Shown: positions 8,419 to 17,649, counted from the stretch's first letter. The stretch is 64,000 nucleotides of DNA from an uncultured Collinsella sp. (GCA_902497065.1 CABVDH010000007.1:25376-89375), one strand, 5' to 3'. Notes: generated by a model from the sequence alone, not told the origin. Program-made: numbers and translations.

Positions 8419-8871
8419 ATGAAGACCGCTACGGAAACCTTACCAGGCCTGACGCCGGACATGCTCGCCATGCCCCGGTTCGAAGACAGCGCCATCGATA
8501 TGCAGGAGTTGCTGCGCAGGTTCGCCGATTAGGTCGTGAACGCCGTGTTGGACGCCGAGACCGACCGAGTGTGCGGCGTCGGAGCGAACAATCGCGACGG
8601 CTACTGCGAGCGCAGCCTCGCCACCTGCGTCAGCACGCTGACGCCGCGCATCCCGAAGCTGCGTTCCGACAGCTTCTTCCCGGAGGACGTGATCGAGCGA
8701 TGCCAGTTCGTCGGCTGTGCCCTCGTGCCCGCCGTGGTCGAGATGTATGCCGCGGGCACGAGCACCCGCAAGGCGCAGGGGTGGCCGAGAAGATGGGCGT
8801 ATCGAGGCTCTCCATGGACCAGGTGTGCGCAATCGCCTCGTGCCTGAACGCCGATATTGAGGAACGATCCG
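8419..8871 (+). mobile_element. IS256 (Mutator) family transposase remnant
   Basis: Decayed N-terminal third of an IS256-family transposase. From ATG 8419 the frame runs 37 codons to an in-frame TAG at 8530-8532. It then continues with recognisable family sequence: RNGY-like NNRDGYCERSLAT, TLTPRIPKLRSDSFFPEDVIERCQF and MYAAGTSTRK. Near 8780 one base is lost or gained and the match continues in another frame as VAEKMGVSRLSMDQVCAI. It fades after about 8871, so the DDE catalytic part is missing and the element is dead. It marks past IS activity in this island. Confidence 0.75.
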
Positions 8872-8980
8872 ACGATATGGCTACACTTCTTTTGAGTAAC
8901 TACTCTATGCGCTGTTTAAAGAGGGCTTTGCAAGATAATTTGGCCCTTGTCGTCCGCGGCACTTCGCTTGTGCCTGGCTT

Positions 8981-10258
8981 TTAAAATGGAATATCGTCTT
9001 CGATGTCCTCTAGATGGGAAATCAGATTCGCCATGATGGCCTCTCTTTTTCTGGGGCTCGCATTATCGAGTAGGTTTACAAAGTCAGAGATGGTGTTGAT
9101 TGATATAGACCCTGGTTTTGTTTCGACTGCTCCATTGATTAGAATGTCAGTTAGATATTTGACATTTGCAAGTGAACTGTCTAATAAATGTGATTCAAGC
9201 AAATTATGCAGACGCGTGCGAATTGTGTCTGCATCCAGCTCAAAAGTTGATAAATGACTTTTGTAGACAGTATGTTGGCTTATTTCATTAATAAAATTGC
9301 GAAAGGCCTGCTTTTCCTTTGTTGTGAAAAACGGTGATTCGCGTTCATCTTCGCGCTCATCTGGGAGATCAAAAGCGTCAAGATACCTTGTGTATTCGCT
9401 ATCAATAAGATCGTCTTTATGTCTTAGAAAAATCGGCTTTATGTAGTCACTGATGTCGTCATCCTTTAATATCCATTCGACTTGCTGGTTTTCTAAGGCG
9501 ACCGAAAGGATACGGAGCTCTTGTTGATCTGTGGTCACGTGGGGGCTGGAACTTAGTTTTGAAATAATCGAATGCGTCTCAGCGAAGGAAAGCGAATTTG
9601 CCAGCGCTTCTATTAGATCATTAACGTCAGCGTCAGTGGCGTTCTTCATATCGACATCGCTGGTGTCCGGTGTGATCTCGAATTTCTCTTCATCTTTAGG
9701 GCGATTATTAAGTTTGATTACATTTTTCAAGTCGCCTTCGACCGTGATGTTGTTCCGATCCTTGAAATACTCGGTCATTCTTTTGTCGTCGGTGCAAATT
9801 ATCACACGTGTTTCATTTGAACACTGCTCGAGAAAATGGTCGATTGATGCGACAATGCAGGCATCTTTAAAACCCTTATCGCTCTTTTCTTCGAATGGCG
9901 GCTCGTGATTAATTGCCCACTTGTATATACGCGAGAATGCGTATTCGACCGGCGCTTGAGGCAAGACTTTAAACTGGATCGATCTATCGCTGCGGATTTC
10001 CTCTTCGACTTGTTCGAAAGTCAGGCTTTCGGCCTCTTTCATTGAAAAGCTCGTCAGCTTGAGTATCCCGCTTCTATTAATTTGCGCCTGTTCCCTCAGA
10101 AAAGACAGACGTTTCTGTGCCACTATTTCATCGATAACGACTTCGGGAATATATAGTTCGTTACTTGCGGCAATTGCCTGCAACTGCTTCCGGTTGCCTA
10201 GGAGCTCGGAATATGAGTTTTCGTTCCTAGCTAGATTTGTGTCGACGATTACTATCAC
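8981..10258 (-). CDS. PIN-like domain protein (DUF4935-type), probable defence nuclease
   Basis: A 425-aa protein. I place the start at GTG 10258, five bases after a very good AAAGGAGAGG site; the longer open frame upstream has no such site. The N-terminal about 190 residues form a PIN-like nuclease fold: IVIVDTNLARNEN (first acidic position), IPEVVIDEIVAQKR, then DKGFKDACIVASI and VIICTDDKRM with the remaining acidic residues. PIN domains cut RNA (or structured nucleic acid) with Mg2+ or Mn2+. The C-terminal half is acidic, alpha-helical in appearance and unrecognised; it may be a sensor or a regulator of the nuclease. No antitoxin-like partner is adjacent, so this is not a classic VapBC pair. 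It lies between an IS remnant and a helicase fragment. Confidence 0.75.
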   Translation of the reverse strand: MIVIVDTNLARNENSYSELLGNRKQLQAIAASNELYIPEVVIDEIVAQKRLSFLREQAQINRSGILKLTSFSMKEAESLTFEQVEEEIRSDRSIQFKVLPQAPVEYAFSRIYKWAINHEPPFEEKSDKGFKDACIVASIDHFLEQCSNETRVIICTDDKRMTEYFKDRNNITVEGDLKNVIKLNNRPKDEEKFEITPDTSDVDMKNATDADVNDLIEALANSLSFAETHSIISKLSSSPHVTTDQQELRILSVALENQQVEWILKDDDISDYIKPIFLRHKDDLIDSEYTRYLDAFDLPDEREDERESPFFTTKEKQAFRNFINEISQHTVYKSHLSTFELDADTIRTRLHNLLESHLLDSSLANVKYLTDILINGAVETKPGSISINTISDFVNLLDNASPRKREAIMANLISHLEDIEDDIPF

Positions 10259-10727
10259 GATTGCCTCTCCTTTGTTGGCTACTTTCTTAAACAATACTAT
10301 CCATTGCCACGCATCAAAGATTGTCTTTAATTGTTGCAACGCTGACGGTGCCACACGCTTGCAGTCCCTGATTTGTTATCACCTTGAGTGCTATGGTAAT
10401 TCGTTCAAAGCGGTCGGGGTTGTAGCGATTTGTTACACGGCTTTGCATGGATTCTACTGTGTAGGCATTGGAGTTTGTTCTTGCTGTCAGTCAGTGTTGA
10501 TGAGTTTTCTCTGGTTGATTGTTGCCGCGTCGTCGACCAAATATTTACGCGAGGCAATGGTCTAACCCGTGATGAAAAGAAGGTTAATGACAACTTCCTC
10601 CACTTCATGAGGAACGGTTAGGACAAGGGGCTGAGACGCGTGATGTTTTCCCTAGATAGGATCTTCAGGGATAGGTTCACGCTAAACGGTCTTTTGCCAT
10701 GTTCTGTGTCGATTCCCCACATGAAAG
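10259..10727. other. gap between PIN-like gene and helicase fragment
   Basis: These 469 bases contain the upstream region of the minus-strand PIN gene and then degenerate sequence. Short plus-strand stretches look protein-like but are interrupted by stops (near 10619 and 10722). This fits decay of the missing N-terminal part of the UvrD-like gene, but I cannot align it convincingly. Confidence 0.35.
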
Positions 10728-11606
10728 GTGACCTTGCCAACGGTGCGGTCCGACTTCCATAATTTGTTGGCGCCACGCAGCAAGACGAAGCGATTACCAT
10801 TTGTTTCGAAGGTCGCCATGCTCGCTCAAGGCAGTGGCGGAAGGATTGCGATTCTTGTTCGTAATCTCGGTGCCCTGGCCAATCCCATCACTGACGAGCT
10901 GGCTAATGAGGATATATCTTACTTCAACGGACTTTTCTCGGATACAGACCCAGAGTTTACTGAATTCAATGCGTTTGCTTTATCCAGGGTTACCGATGCA
11001 GCGTCTGGAGAAAAGGGCGTCAGCCGGTCTGCTGCGGACGAAATAACCGACTCCATCTCTGATGGGCTGCTGATTGGCTCCAGGAGATTCATGTATGGGC
11101 GGTCCTATGCCATGCTTCTTGCAGCGCTGCGGAAACACCTTAAAATTGACTGCGTCGCGATGGGACCTTCGGAGCGCTTCGACTATATCGTTAGTATCTT
11201 TTCCGAGGGCTCCCTGCGACGTTTCTCCGATTACCTTGATGTGGGCATCTCCATGATGACCGTTCACTCCGCTAAGGGACTCGAGTGGGACAACGTTTTC
11301 ATTCCGGGCGTTACGCGTTTCGATTGGCCTGGAGGGATTTGCTCTCGTTGCGAAAATGCTGGTATATGCTTACGTTCTGCGCGAGGTTGCCAGATTGCTG
11401 ATGCGAAGAAAATGCCAGATGGGCTTATTGAGGAAATAGGCCTGCTGTACGTCGGCGTCACTCGCGCCCGCAAAGCGGTATACGTCTCCGCTTCGATGCA
11501 GCGCAGAACAAATTACGGGAACTATCAGGTTGCCTGCCCCTCTTGCCTAACGTCTCTTCCGGGCATTGAACCTGTGAGCTGGTCGGTCATGGACGGAGAG
11601 GGGTGA
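10728..11606 (+). pseudogene. UvrD-like helicase, C-terminal fragment (5' truncated)
   Basis: A 292-codon frame carries only the second RecA-like half of a superfamily 1 UvrD/Rep-type DNA helicase. Visible are IAILVRN, MTVHSAKGLEWDNVFIPG (helicase motif V region) and EEIGLLYVGVTRARKAVYVS (motif VI with the arginine finger). The Walker A motif and DEAD-like box of domain 1A are absent. There is a TGA immediately upstream at 10722-10724, and the GTG at 10728 has a poor context. A cysteine-rich insertion (CSRCENAGICLRSARGC) follows motif V. The frame is therefore a truncated gene. Intact relatives act in repair or as the helicase subunit of Gabija-like defence systems; no partner nuclease of that type is visible here. 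Confidence 0.75.
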
Positions 11607-12015
11607 TTGCCGGCGGGATGGGGCGTGTCCGCTACTGACGCGAGGTCCGGTTGCGGCTCTTGCTGTGGTCTCATGGAGTGTGCCCAAGCTGTTCTTTGGC
11701 TAGAACGGCTTGGGCACTAGCGTTTTGGTGGGATGCGGTGTTTGTTTAATTAGCCACTGTTGAATATTGTGAAGCAGCACCGTGGCATTAGCCTAGGCGC
11801 CGTGGCCGACATGGGCCCCAATGCCTATTTGCTAACGTCTGGCTTGGCAGCGCTGTTGCATGTTGGCTTCGCTCATGTTGATGCAGGTCGTATTATGCGC
11901 CTCTATCCGCGATGGTTGTATCTTTCCGGACGAAGTGATCGAGCGCCATCACTTTGGGCCTGGATGCAGTCGTCATGGAGCTGCGCACAAGGCCACTTGA
12001 TGGATCTTCGGTGCT
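11607..12015. other. gap with strong inverted repeat and unidentified debris
   Basis: This 409-base region contains the 16-bp hairpin at 11680-11717. After that comes sequence with a short open frame (11760-12056, plus) that lacks a ribosome-binding site and overlaps the end of the KAP gene. One phrase (FPDEVIERHHF) resembles the IS256 transposase wording seen at 8.7 kb and may be a second, more decayed remnant. Confidence 0.3.
11680..11717. terminator. 16-bp inverted repeat after helicase fragment
   Basis: The arm at 11680-11695 (GTGCCCAAGCTGTTCT) pairs with 11702-11717 with one G-U and a six-base loop. There is no T-tract on the plus strand. It could be a terminator for the helicase fragment or an end of a lost mobile element. 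Confidence 0.45.
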
Positions 12016-13374
12016 CTACAATGGCGGTGCCAGACGCTGATATAGCTGCTGATTGAAAGACATTCTGGTAAGTTCACTATTGCCCAGTTCTTTGACCCGC
12101 GGGTCCCTGTCATTGTTGCCGTATATCAACGCGGATAGATCTTCTACAAAACGCTTGCGTCTATTTTCAATATCTTGCTTATAGGGAAGCTCATCTTTAT
12201 TGGCTCCCCATACCGATTCAATCACTTCATCAAGATATTGGATGAAGTGATCGCTGTGTTTCGCAAGTTCGTAGACAGCTTCGTAGCCAGTACTGGTCTT
12301 CATTTCGTGCCAGGCGAGCGGGTCATAGTAAGCGAGAATGTTTACTACAGGAAGCAGACCCTGATCTGGGAAATGCTGAACCCTTCCATTCCCAAAGTGC
12401 TCCCAGTGGTTAGCAATGTATCTAGATAGATTTGTTATAGAGTCGATAAGCCTGTTGCAGGCTCTTAGTGAGGCTTGTTTGTAGCCGAGCAAATCGATGG
12501 TTATATCCATGAAGGTATATCCATCCATTGTATTGATTCCTTTATACAGAAGGTAATCAGCCGGTTTTATCGGATTTAGCTCAAGACGTTTGTCGTAGAA
12601 GCGCTCGAGGTATTTTCTGCCGTCGAATCTTGGGCCATATACGCCCTGGAGGGAATGTGCAAGCTGCGTAATGTCGGTCGAATAAACTACAACGATGTTG
12701 TCTTGCTGAAACAGCGTTTTTGTTTGTTCGAGTACCTTTATTGCGAATTCGGGCCGGCAGCGGTCGAGTTCGTCGATAAAGATGATGGCTCGGTCGGCTA
12801 CCTCGGGAAGATTGGTCTTAATGAGTTCGTCAATTTTGCCTCGAAGTTCTTTCTCATTTTTGTACTGTTCGAGAAAATCGGTTCCGCTGAAATTTTCAAT
12901 GACACCATTGATGTCACCGCCATATCCGATAAGGGAAGCGGCGGCTTCTATGGCGCCAATGACCCCCTTGCCGAAATCCTTTCCCCCCTTGACGCTCTGT
13001 TCGTCTGCGGCATTAGCGATGGAGGCCAATATGGGCAAGATCGGATTCTCGAAATGGTCGTCTTCCCATGCGTTGAAATAAATGGGCAGACATGGCGTCG
13101 CGGGGAGTTCTGTCGCGGTTTCTCCTAGCGTCGCGTTAAGTGTCTCTAGGTTGATATCGAGAGCCGGATTTGCCATTTGCAGGACTCTCGCAACTTGCTT
13201 TACAAAGAATGTCTTGCCAGAGCCCCAAGGTGCATCAATGACAAAGGTATACGGAGGCTCAACCGCAATGAGCATCTTTAGAAAGTCCTCGATTTCTCTC
13301 TTGCGGTGAAGCGGGTCTTGGGTAAGAGCGTCTTCAATTGCTTTCGGTGTAGGTTCTTCGTCGGCTCGTTTCAT
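12016..13374 (-). CDS. KAP-family P-loop NTPase
   Basis: A 452-aa protein. Walker A is at about 49-55 (PWGSGKT) and Walker B at about 195-206 (RAIIFIDELDRC). Downstream are VVVYSTDITQLAHSLQG and GRKYLERFYDKRLEL, the typical KAP sensor and arginine-containing blocks. KAP NTPases are STAND-like ATPases, often membrane-associated. In bacteria they recur in defence islands, where they are thought to sense infection or scaffold effectors; that role is inference here. The middle (GVIGAIEAAASLIGYGG) may be a short membrane-touching insertion. The gene diverges from a membrane-protein gene (161 bases between starts), which could be a functional partner. GC is lower than in the core genes. Confidence 0.85.
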   Translation of the reverse strand: MKRADEEPTPKAIEDALTQDPLHRKREIEDFLKMLIAVEPPYTFVIDAPWGSGKTFFVKQVARVLQMANPALDINLETLNATLGETATELPATPCLPIYFNAWEDDHFENPILPILASIANAADEQSVKGGKDFGKGVIGAIEAAASLIGYGGDINGVIENFSGTDFLEQYKNEKELRGKIDELIKTNLPEVADRAIIFIDELDRCRPEFAIKVLEQTKTLFQQDNIVVVYSTDITQLAHSLQGVYGPRFDGRKYLERFYDKRLELNPIKPADYLLYKGINTMDGYTFMDITIDLLGYKQASLRACNRLIDSITNLSRYIANHWEHFGNGRVQHFPDQGLLPVVNILAYYDPLAWHEMKTSTGYEAVYELAKHSDHFIQYLDEVIESVWGANKDELPYKQDIENRRKRFVEDLSALIYGNNDRDPRVKELGNSELTRMSFNQQLYQRLAPPL

Positions 13375-13535
13375 GGTGACTGCCTTCTTTCTGTGGGCGG
13401 GGTTTCGTTTCGGTCTTACTCGTTCTGTAAATAGGATCGAAGGGTTTCTTCTTGTCTAACTTTCATCCGTAGGTTTTACCCTTTAAGTGTTTAACAATGC
13501 CTGGACCTGCTATTTTCCATACGCAGTGAAGTGGT

Positions 13536-14183
13536 ATGGTGCTTGGGCTTATGCTGATTTCTATTTGTGTTGGGAGATTGATGGTTAACAAGTCCCGAGA
13601 GGGCAGGGACGGTGGGTTTGAAACCTCCGATGTCCTGATCACGGTTTTAACCTCCGCGGCCCTTCCGGTCGCCTCGCGCATCCTTACGCTTGCCTTTGGG
13701 GATAATTCCTTGTGGTCTGTCGACCGATTGTTCATTATCTTTTTTGCATCATTTTCAGGATGGATATTGAGAAGTTATCTCCAGCTTGTCGTGGAGAGAA
13801 ACGGAATGAGGGATAAAGGCTATACGTTTATGGATTCAGGTGCGTCGGGGAATGCCATTTGGACGTTTCCCGTTGCTCTTTCTCTATTTTGTTGGAATCT
13901 AATACCAGGCTTAATCTCACTTCTTGCTATCTATTGTGTCGCAGTTTTTCTGCTTTGGAAGTATCGGAATGTCTTTCGCATTGACGTGGGAAGAATGGTA
14001 TTTATCGGGTTGTGTACGCTTCTTACCGTGCTTGTCGCGGAAGCGTTCTGTGCGGTCTATTTGCCTGATTCGGTATCTGAAATATATCAATTTGTTATCT
14101 ATACGTTTACGTTGGTTTTTATTATTTCGTTTAATTTTGCGCTCGATCGCTTTCGAATAAAACGCTTCGGTCGCAGGAAATAG
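13536..14183 (+). CDS. multi-pass membrane protein of unknown function, paired with the next gene
   Basis: A 215-aa protein with about six hydrophobic segments: residues about 2-17, 33-50, 63-77, 107-133, 150-166 and 180-195. Basic tail RFRIKRFGRRK. No known motif is recognised. The chosen ATG (13536) has only a weak purine stretch; an internal ATG at 13551 is possible. The stop is 33 bases before the next start, so the two genes probably form an operon, diverging from the KAP NTPase. Membrane proteins of this size next to KAP ATPases could be pore-forming effectors in abortive infection, but that is speculation. Confidence 0.65.
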   Translation: MVLGLMLISICVGRLMVNKSREGRDGGFETSDVLITVLTSAALPVASRILTLAFGDNSLWSVDRLFIIFFASFSGWILRSYLQLVVERNGMRDKGYTFMDSGASGNAIWTFPVALSLFCWNLIPGLISLLAIYCVAVFLLWKYRNVFRIDVGRMVFIGLCTLLTVLVAEAFCAVYLPDSVSEIYQFVIYTFTLVFIISFNFALDRFRIKRFGRRK

Positions 14184-14215
14184 GACCCATGATCTTATAA
14201 GGGTATGAGGACAAC

Positions 14216-15187
14216 ATGGACACTTCTACAAAAAATCAAACGCTCGTATATCGCTTTGTCGATGTAGATCCCGAAGAAGGCCTGGACGCCAAGGACCTTT
14301 CTAAGTTCCTAAGCCAATTTGACGGACTGATAAAAGAGGTCGCAAAAGAGTCGGGCACCTTAGAAAATACGTCTATAAAAGTGCGCCCATTTAAAGAAGG
14401 CTCTTTTATTACGGAATTCGTGATCCATTGTGTGCCCGGATTGATTGACGCGTTAAACAGTGATGCTATATCTGCAATTAATAATGCCGGCGGTCTTGTG
14501 GAGGTTCTATTTGCTATAGCGCACATAATTAAAAAAGTTAAAGGACATATCTCTAAATATAAGCCAACTGACAATGGAACTTTCGTATATGGAGAGGGTT
14601 CGGACGCAGTCGTTGTTCCTGTTGAGATCCACGCGCTAGTCCAGTCCCCAGAAATCGCTGAGAAATTTTCTAAGGTCATCACTGGTCCGATGAAATCTTT
14701 CAAGAGGCCTTCGAGGGAGATTGAGATTAAGATTGCCGGTAGTAAGGCTTCAGAGGATGCTATTTCTTTTTCTTCAAGCGAGGCGACTTATTTTGACAGC
14801 TATAAAGAAGAAGCTTTAAAGGCAACGCAAGAAGAGACGGTTGAGTATTCGTCCCACAATATCTGGGTTCGACCGTTATTTGGTTCCTACGGTGGAGATG
14901 TTTCCGGATATACATTTGAGTCGGGCTACGAGGACGAGCAACGAACATACAATAAGGTTCAAATAGACGACCGTGATTTTCTCGAACGCGTGCGAGATGG
15001 TGAGTATCGTTTAAATAGTGGCGACCTAATGCGTGTCGATATGACCATTACAGAGGTCATTAATTTGAGGACGCAAAAAGTCCGAACCGCCGCATGCCAT
15101 ATAACTAAAGTTAGAGATTACCGTCCGATGAAAAGATGTGAACAGCTGACCTTTGCTGATTTTGTTGATGGGGAGAATAATGACTGA
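14216..15187 (+). CDS. 323-aa soluble protein of unknown function in the defence island
   Basis: Starts at ATG 14216 after a GAGGACAAC ribosome-binding site. The N-terminal half looks like a mixed alpha/beta domain (TLVYRFVDVDPEEGLDAKDLSKFL, then IKVRPFKEGSFITEFVIH), followed by a hydrophobic Gly/Ala helix pair (INNAGGLVEVLFAIAHIIKKVKG). The C-terminal half has a beta-rich domain (EYSSHNIWVRPLFGSYGG to YRLNSGDLMRVDMTITEVI). The overall pattern recalls uncharacterised DUF-type proteins seen in phage-defence loci, but I cannot name a family. It is probably co-transcribed with the membrane protein before it; a SIR2-domain gene follows after 448 bases. Confidence 0.65.
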   Translation: MDTSTKNQTLVYRFVDVDPEEGLDAKDLSKFLSQFDGLIKEVAKESGTLENTSIKVRPFKEGSFITEFVIHCVPGLIDALNSDAISAINNAGGLVEVLFAIAHIIKKVKGHISKYKPTDNGTFVYGEGSDAVVVPVEIHALVQSPEIAEKFSKVITGPMKSFKRPSREIEIKIAGSKASEDAISFSSSEATYFDSYKEEALKATQEETVEYSSHNIWVRPLFGSYGGDVSGYTFESGYEDEQRTYNKVQIDDRDFLERVRDGEYRLNSGDLMRVDMTITEVINLRTQKVRTAACHITKVRDYRPMKRCEQLTFADFVDGENND

Positions 15188-15635
15188 CGTGCCGAATCAG
15201 GCCAATCGATTTGCCCGGACATTGAATGTAGTTCTGCATGCTCCGCAATAGCGACGAAAACAGGTTACTATGTCGGTAGTGATACAGTCATCGTTGACTC
15301 TAAGTGAGGCGATGACAAAGGAGGGTCGTTGTTCGGTTGTTGCCGGCAACGGCTCTTTGATTTTAGGAGTTACTTTGGCGATAGATTTTTAGACTTTCGC
15401 TCAACTTATCGAACTCCTAGAGAGTCATGGCGTTCTAACTGATGCCGCTGTGCTAGATTGTCTGAGACGCGAAATGAACATTTGCTCGTCGGAGCACTGC
15501 TGAATATTGGGTCACCTGTGCGGTTCGAATTTTCAATTGTCGAGCAGCTTTTGTCTTCGATGAAGTCTTGCAATTCTAGCAAAAATCAAACATATGTTCT
15601 ATACTTATGGAAGTAGACTTGTTTGGAGGCGTTAG
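15188..15635. other. gap before the SIR2 gene
   Basis: This 448-base stretch holds a small broken frame at 15375-15503 and the upstream region of the SIR2 gene. A TATACT -10-like hexamer lies near 15600 but there is no convincing -35 element. Nothing else is recognisable. Confidence 0.4.
15375..15503 (+). pseudogene. small ORF remnant with in-frame stop
   Basis: After an AGGAG site, TTG at 15375 opens a frame reading MAIDF, then TAG at 15390-15392. It continues in the same frame as TFAQLIELLESHGVLTDAAV to TGA at 15501-15503. A single base change (TAG from GAG) would explain the stop. The intact product would be about 42 residues, helical, of unknown function. Confidence 0.3.
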
Positions 15636-17231
15636 ATGGAAGTCGGAAGAGATGACATTGTAGACAGCGTTGTCCGTCTGATAAATGGGGTGGGCCGTAG
15701 CCCCTATTTATTCGTTGGCTCGGGGTTTTCCCGTAGATATATGGGGACCGACGATTGGGACGGCTTGTTAAGGCACCTCTGCTCCCGTCTTTCTGATGAT
15801 CCTTTTCGACTCGATTCCTACCTTGCTCGCTGTCCAGATAATCCTGATTATGGTGCTTTGCCCTCTGCCGCGACGATGCTTGATAAGGATATGCGCATAG
15901 CTGTTCTTGAGGACCCTCGCTTCGCTTCTTTTAGAGACGATCATGCAGAGGACATTCGTCAGCGCAAATCTGTTTTAAAGATTATGGCGGCCGAGAGGTT
16001 ATCTTCGTTCAAACCTGACCATATGACGCATGAACTTGATATCTTGAGAGAGGTCGGCAGGCGGCGTATCTCTGGAGTCATTACAACCAACTATGACTGT
16101 CTACTGGAGTCACTGTTTCCAGAGTTTAAAGTTTTTGTAGGTCAGGATGATCTTGTCTTTCATAGAACTTTTGAAATGGGAGAGATCTATAAGATCCATG
16201 GGTCTATGGATAATCCTGAATCTATGGTTCTTGAGGAGGCAGATTACGCAAAACTCGCCGAAACCCAGGATTACTTGGCAGCCAAGTTGCTAACTATTTT
16301 TATGGAATACCCAATTATTTTTATCGGCTATTCCCTTAATGACCCCGATATCCAAGCTATCCTCATGTCGATTTCACGCTGCCTCGGTTCAAATAATCTC
16401 GCATTGCTCAAAGAGCGTTTTATTTTTCTAACTAGGGGCGAAAACGCAACCTCGACACATTCGATTACATTTCCGGGTATCGGCGAGATAAGCATGACCG
16501 AGATTAGGACGAATGATTTTGGCGCAGTGTATGAAGCAATTGGGCATTCCAAATGCTCCTTCTCGCCCAGGATCATTCGTGAGCTGCGCAGGAGTATCTA
16601 CGCCCTGGCAGATAAGGGCGAGCCAAATGATTCTCTGGTAGTCGAAGCGAGTTTTAGCGACCTCGAGAGACTTCCGGAGGGACAGCATCTTGTGCTGGGC
16701 ATCGGTGTCGCAAATGCATCTTTGGGCCACGGTCATATGGTCAAAGCCGAGCTTTTATATCGCGATGTCGTATTCGATGATGAACATGTCGCTCCCAAAC
16801 TTGCCGTCGAGGAATATCTTCCTGCGCTGCTTGCTTCCAACTCGGGTGGTTTGCCCATGTACAAGTATTTAAGCGCATATTCTGGGGAAGTCCTTAACCC
16901 GAGGATATTAAAGGAATTAGATGAGAAAAGAGATCTGGACGCTTTTCTTAACAACAGCCTGCGAAAGGCAAAAGATAGCTATCATCTGTCGGGAATTAGA
17001 CACTCGGTTAAGTCTGTTATAGCTAACGAAGGCTTTAAGGAAGCATTTAAAAAGTTAGTTTTACTTGAGGAGGATGAGCTCGATTTAAGTGAGTTGCTCG
17101 AGTATCTGAGGGCGCTCATCACGGACGATCGCAAGATAATCCACGGTAATAGCGAGCTAAAACGGCTTATTAGAATGTATGATTTTCTTAAGTACAAGAA
17201 GGCCTTCGACATATCGGCTACTAGTGAGTAA
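15636..17231 (+). CDS. SIR2-domain protein, probable NAD+-degrading defence effector
   Basis: A 531-aa protein starting at ATG 15636 with a TTTGGAGG ribosome-binding site. The N-terminal about 260 residues are a SIR2-like fold: YLFVGSGFSRRY (GSG at 28-30), VITTNYDCLLESL (Asn152), EIYKIHGSMDNPES (His188) and PIIFIGYSLNDPDIQ (about 226-240). In prokaryotic defence proteins this domain hydrolyses NAD+ and starves the infected cell. The C-terminal about 270 residues are unrecognised and probably sense the trigger or mediate assembly. At 531 aa it is shorter than the DSR1/DSR2 proteins (around 1000 aa), and no HerA, Thoeris or Argonaute partner is next to it. The gene probably acts alone or with the genes at 12.0-15.2 kb. 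Confidence 0.85.
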   Translation: MEVGRDDIVDSVVRLINGVGRSPYLFVGSGFSRRYMGTDDWDGLLRHLCSRLSDDPFRLDSYLARCPDNPDYGALPSAATMLDKDMRIAVLEDPRFASFRDDHAEDIRQRKSVLKIMAAERLSSFKPDHMTHELDILREVGRRRISGVITTNYDCLLESLFPEFKVFVGQDDLVFHRTFEMGEIYKIHGSMDNPESMVLEEADYAKLAETQDYLAAKLLTIFMEYPIIFIGYSLNDPDIQAILMSISRCLGSNNLALLKERFIFLTRGENATSTHSITFPGIGEISMTEIRTNDFGAVYEAIGHSKCSFSPRIIRELRRSIYALADKGEPNDSLVVEASFSDLERLPEGQHLVLGIGVANASLGHGHMVKAELLYRDVVFDDEHVAPKLAVEEYLPALLASNSGGLPMYKYLSAYSGEVLNPRILKELDEKRDLDAFLNNSLRKAKDSYHLSGIRHSVKSVIANEGFKEAFKKLVLLEEDELDLSELLEYLRALITDDRKIIHGNSELKRLIRMYDFLKYKKAFDISATSE

Positions 17232-17237
17232 TCCCAC

Positions 17238-17522
17238 CTAGCGTCTATGAAGAAGGCCGTCTTTGTAAACTATGGCATCTGAGCGTATAGTGCGAACACC
17301 ACGTGCAAATGCATACTTAATATAACGCTTTCTGCTTGAAATCACAATGGTGTCTGTTTCGACCTGCCAATCAAGGGAAGATGGTGTAGAGTATCTTCCT
17401 GCAATACAAAAGCTCTTTGGGAGCTTTAAGGGTGACGCTTTCAAACTGAGAGTCTTGCCCTTTTTTATGCGTGCAATGCCTGATATGCTAGCCAGACATC
17501 GTTTGATTTGGTTGAAAATCAT
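17238..17522 (-). CDS. hypothetical 94-aa protein, doubtful
   Basis: An open frame convergent with the SIR2 gene, ending seven bases after its stop. The product is basic, with a plausible beta-rich middle (FCIAGRYSTPSSLDWQVETD) and SDAIVYKDGLLHRR at the end. There is no clear ribosome-binding site before the ATG, and no family is recognised. It may be a remnant. Confidence 0.3.
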   Translation of the reverse strand: MIFNQIKRCLASISGIARIKKGKTLSLKASPLKLPKSFCIAGRYSTPSSLDWQVETDTIVISSRKRYIKYAFARGVRTIRSDAIVYKDGLLHRR

Positions 17523-17649
17523 GTGTGTCTTGATTTGAATTACATGATTGTCGCTTGCCTCAAATTTGCAGCTTTGACTTACGGATTGATAATCAGTAGC
17601 CTATCTAAAAAGCGGTATTGACGAGGGTAACCTACGGGTTCCGCGTCCA

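Noticed and set aside
8440..8832. 130-codon minus-strand frame at the IS256 remnant
   Set aside because: It is the reverse complement of recognisable IS256 transposase sequence.
11760..12056. 98-codon plus-strand frame overlapping the KAP gene end
   Set aside because: No start signal, odd composition, and it runs antisense into a real gene.
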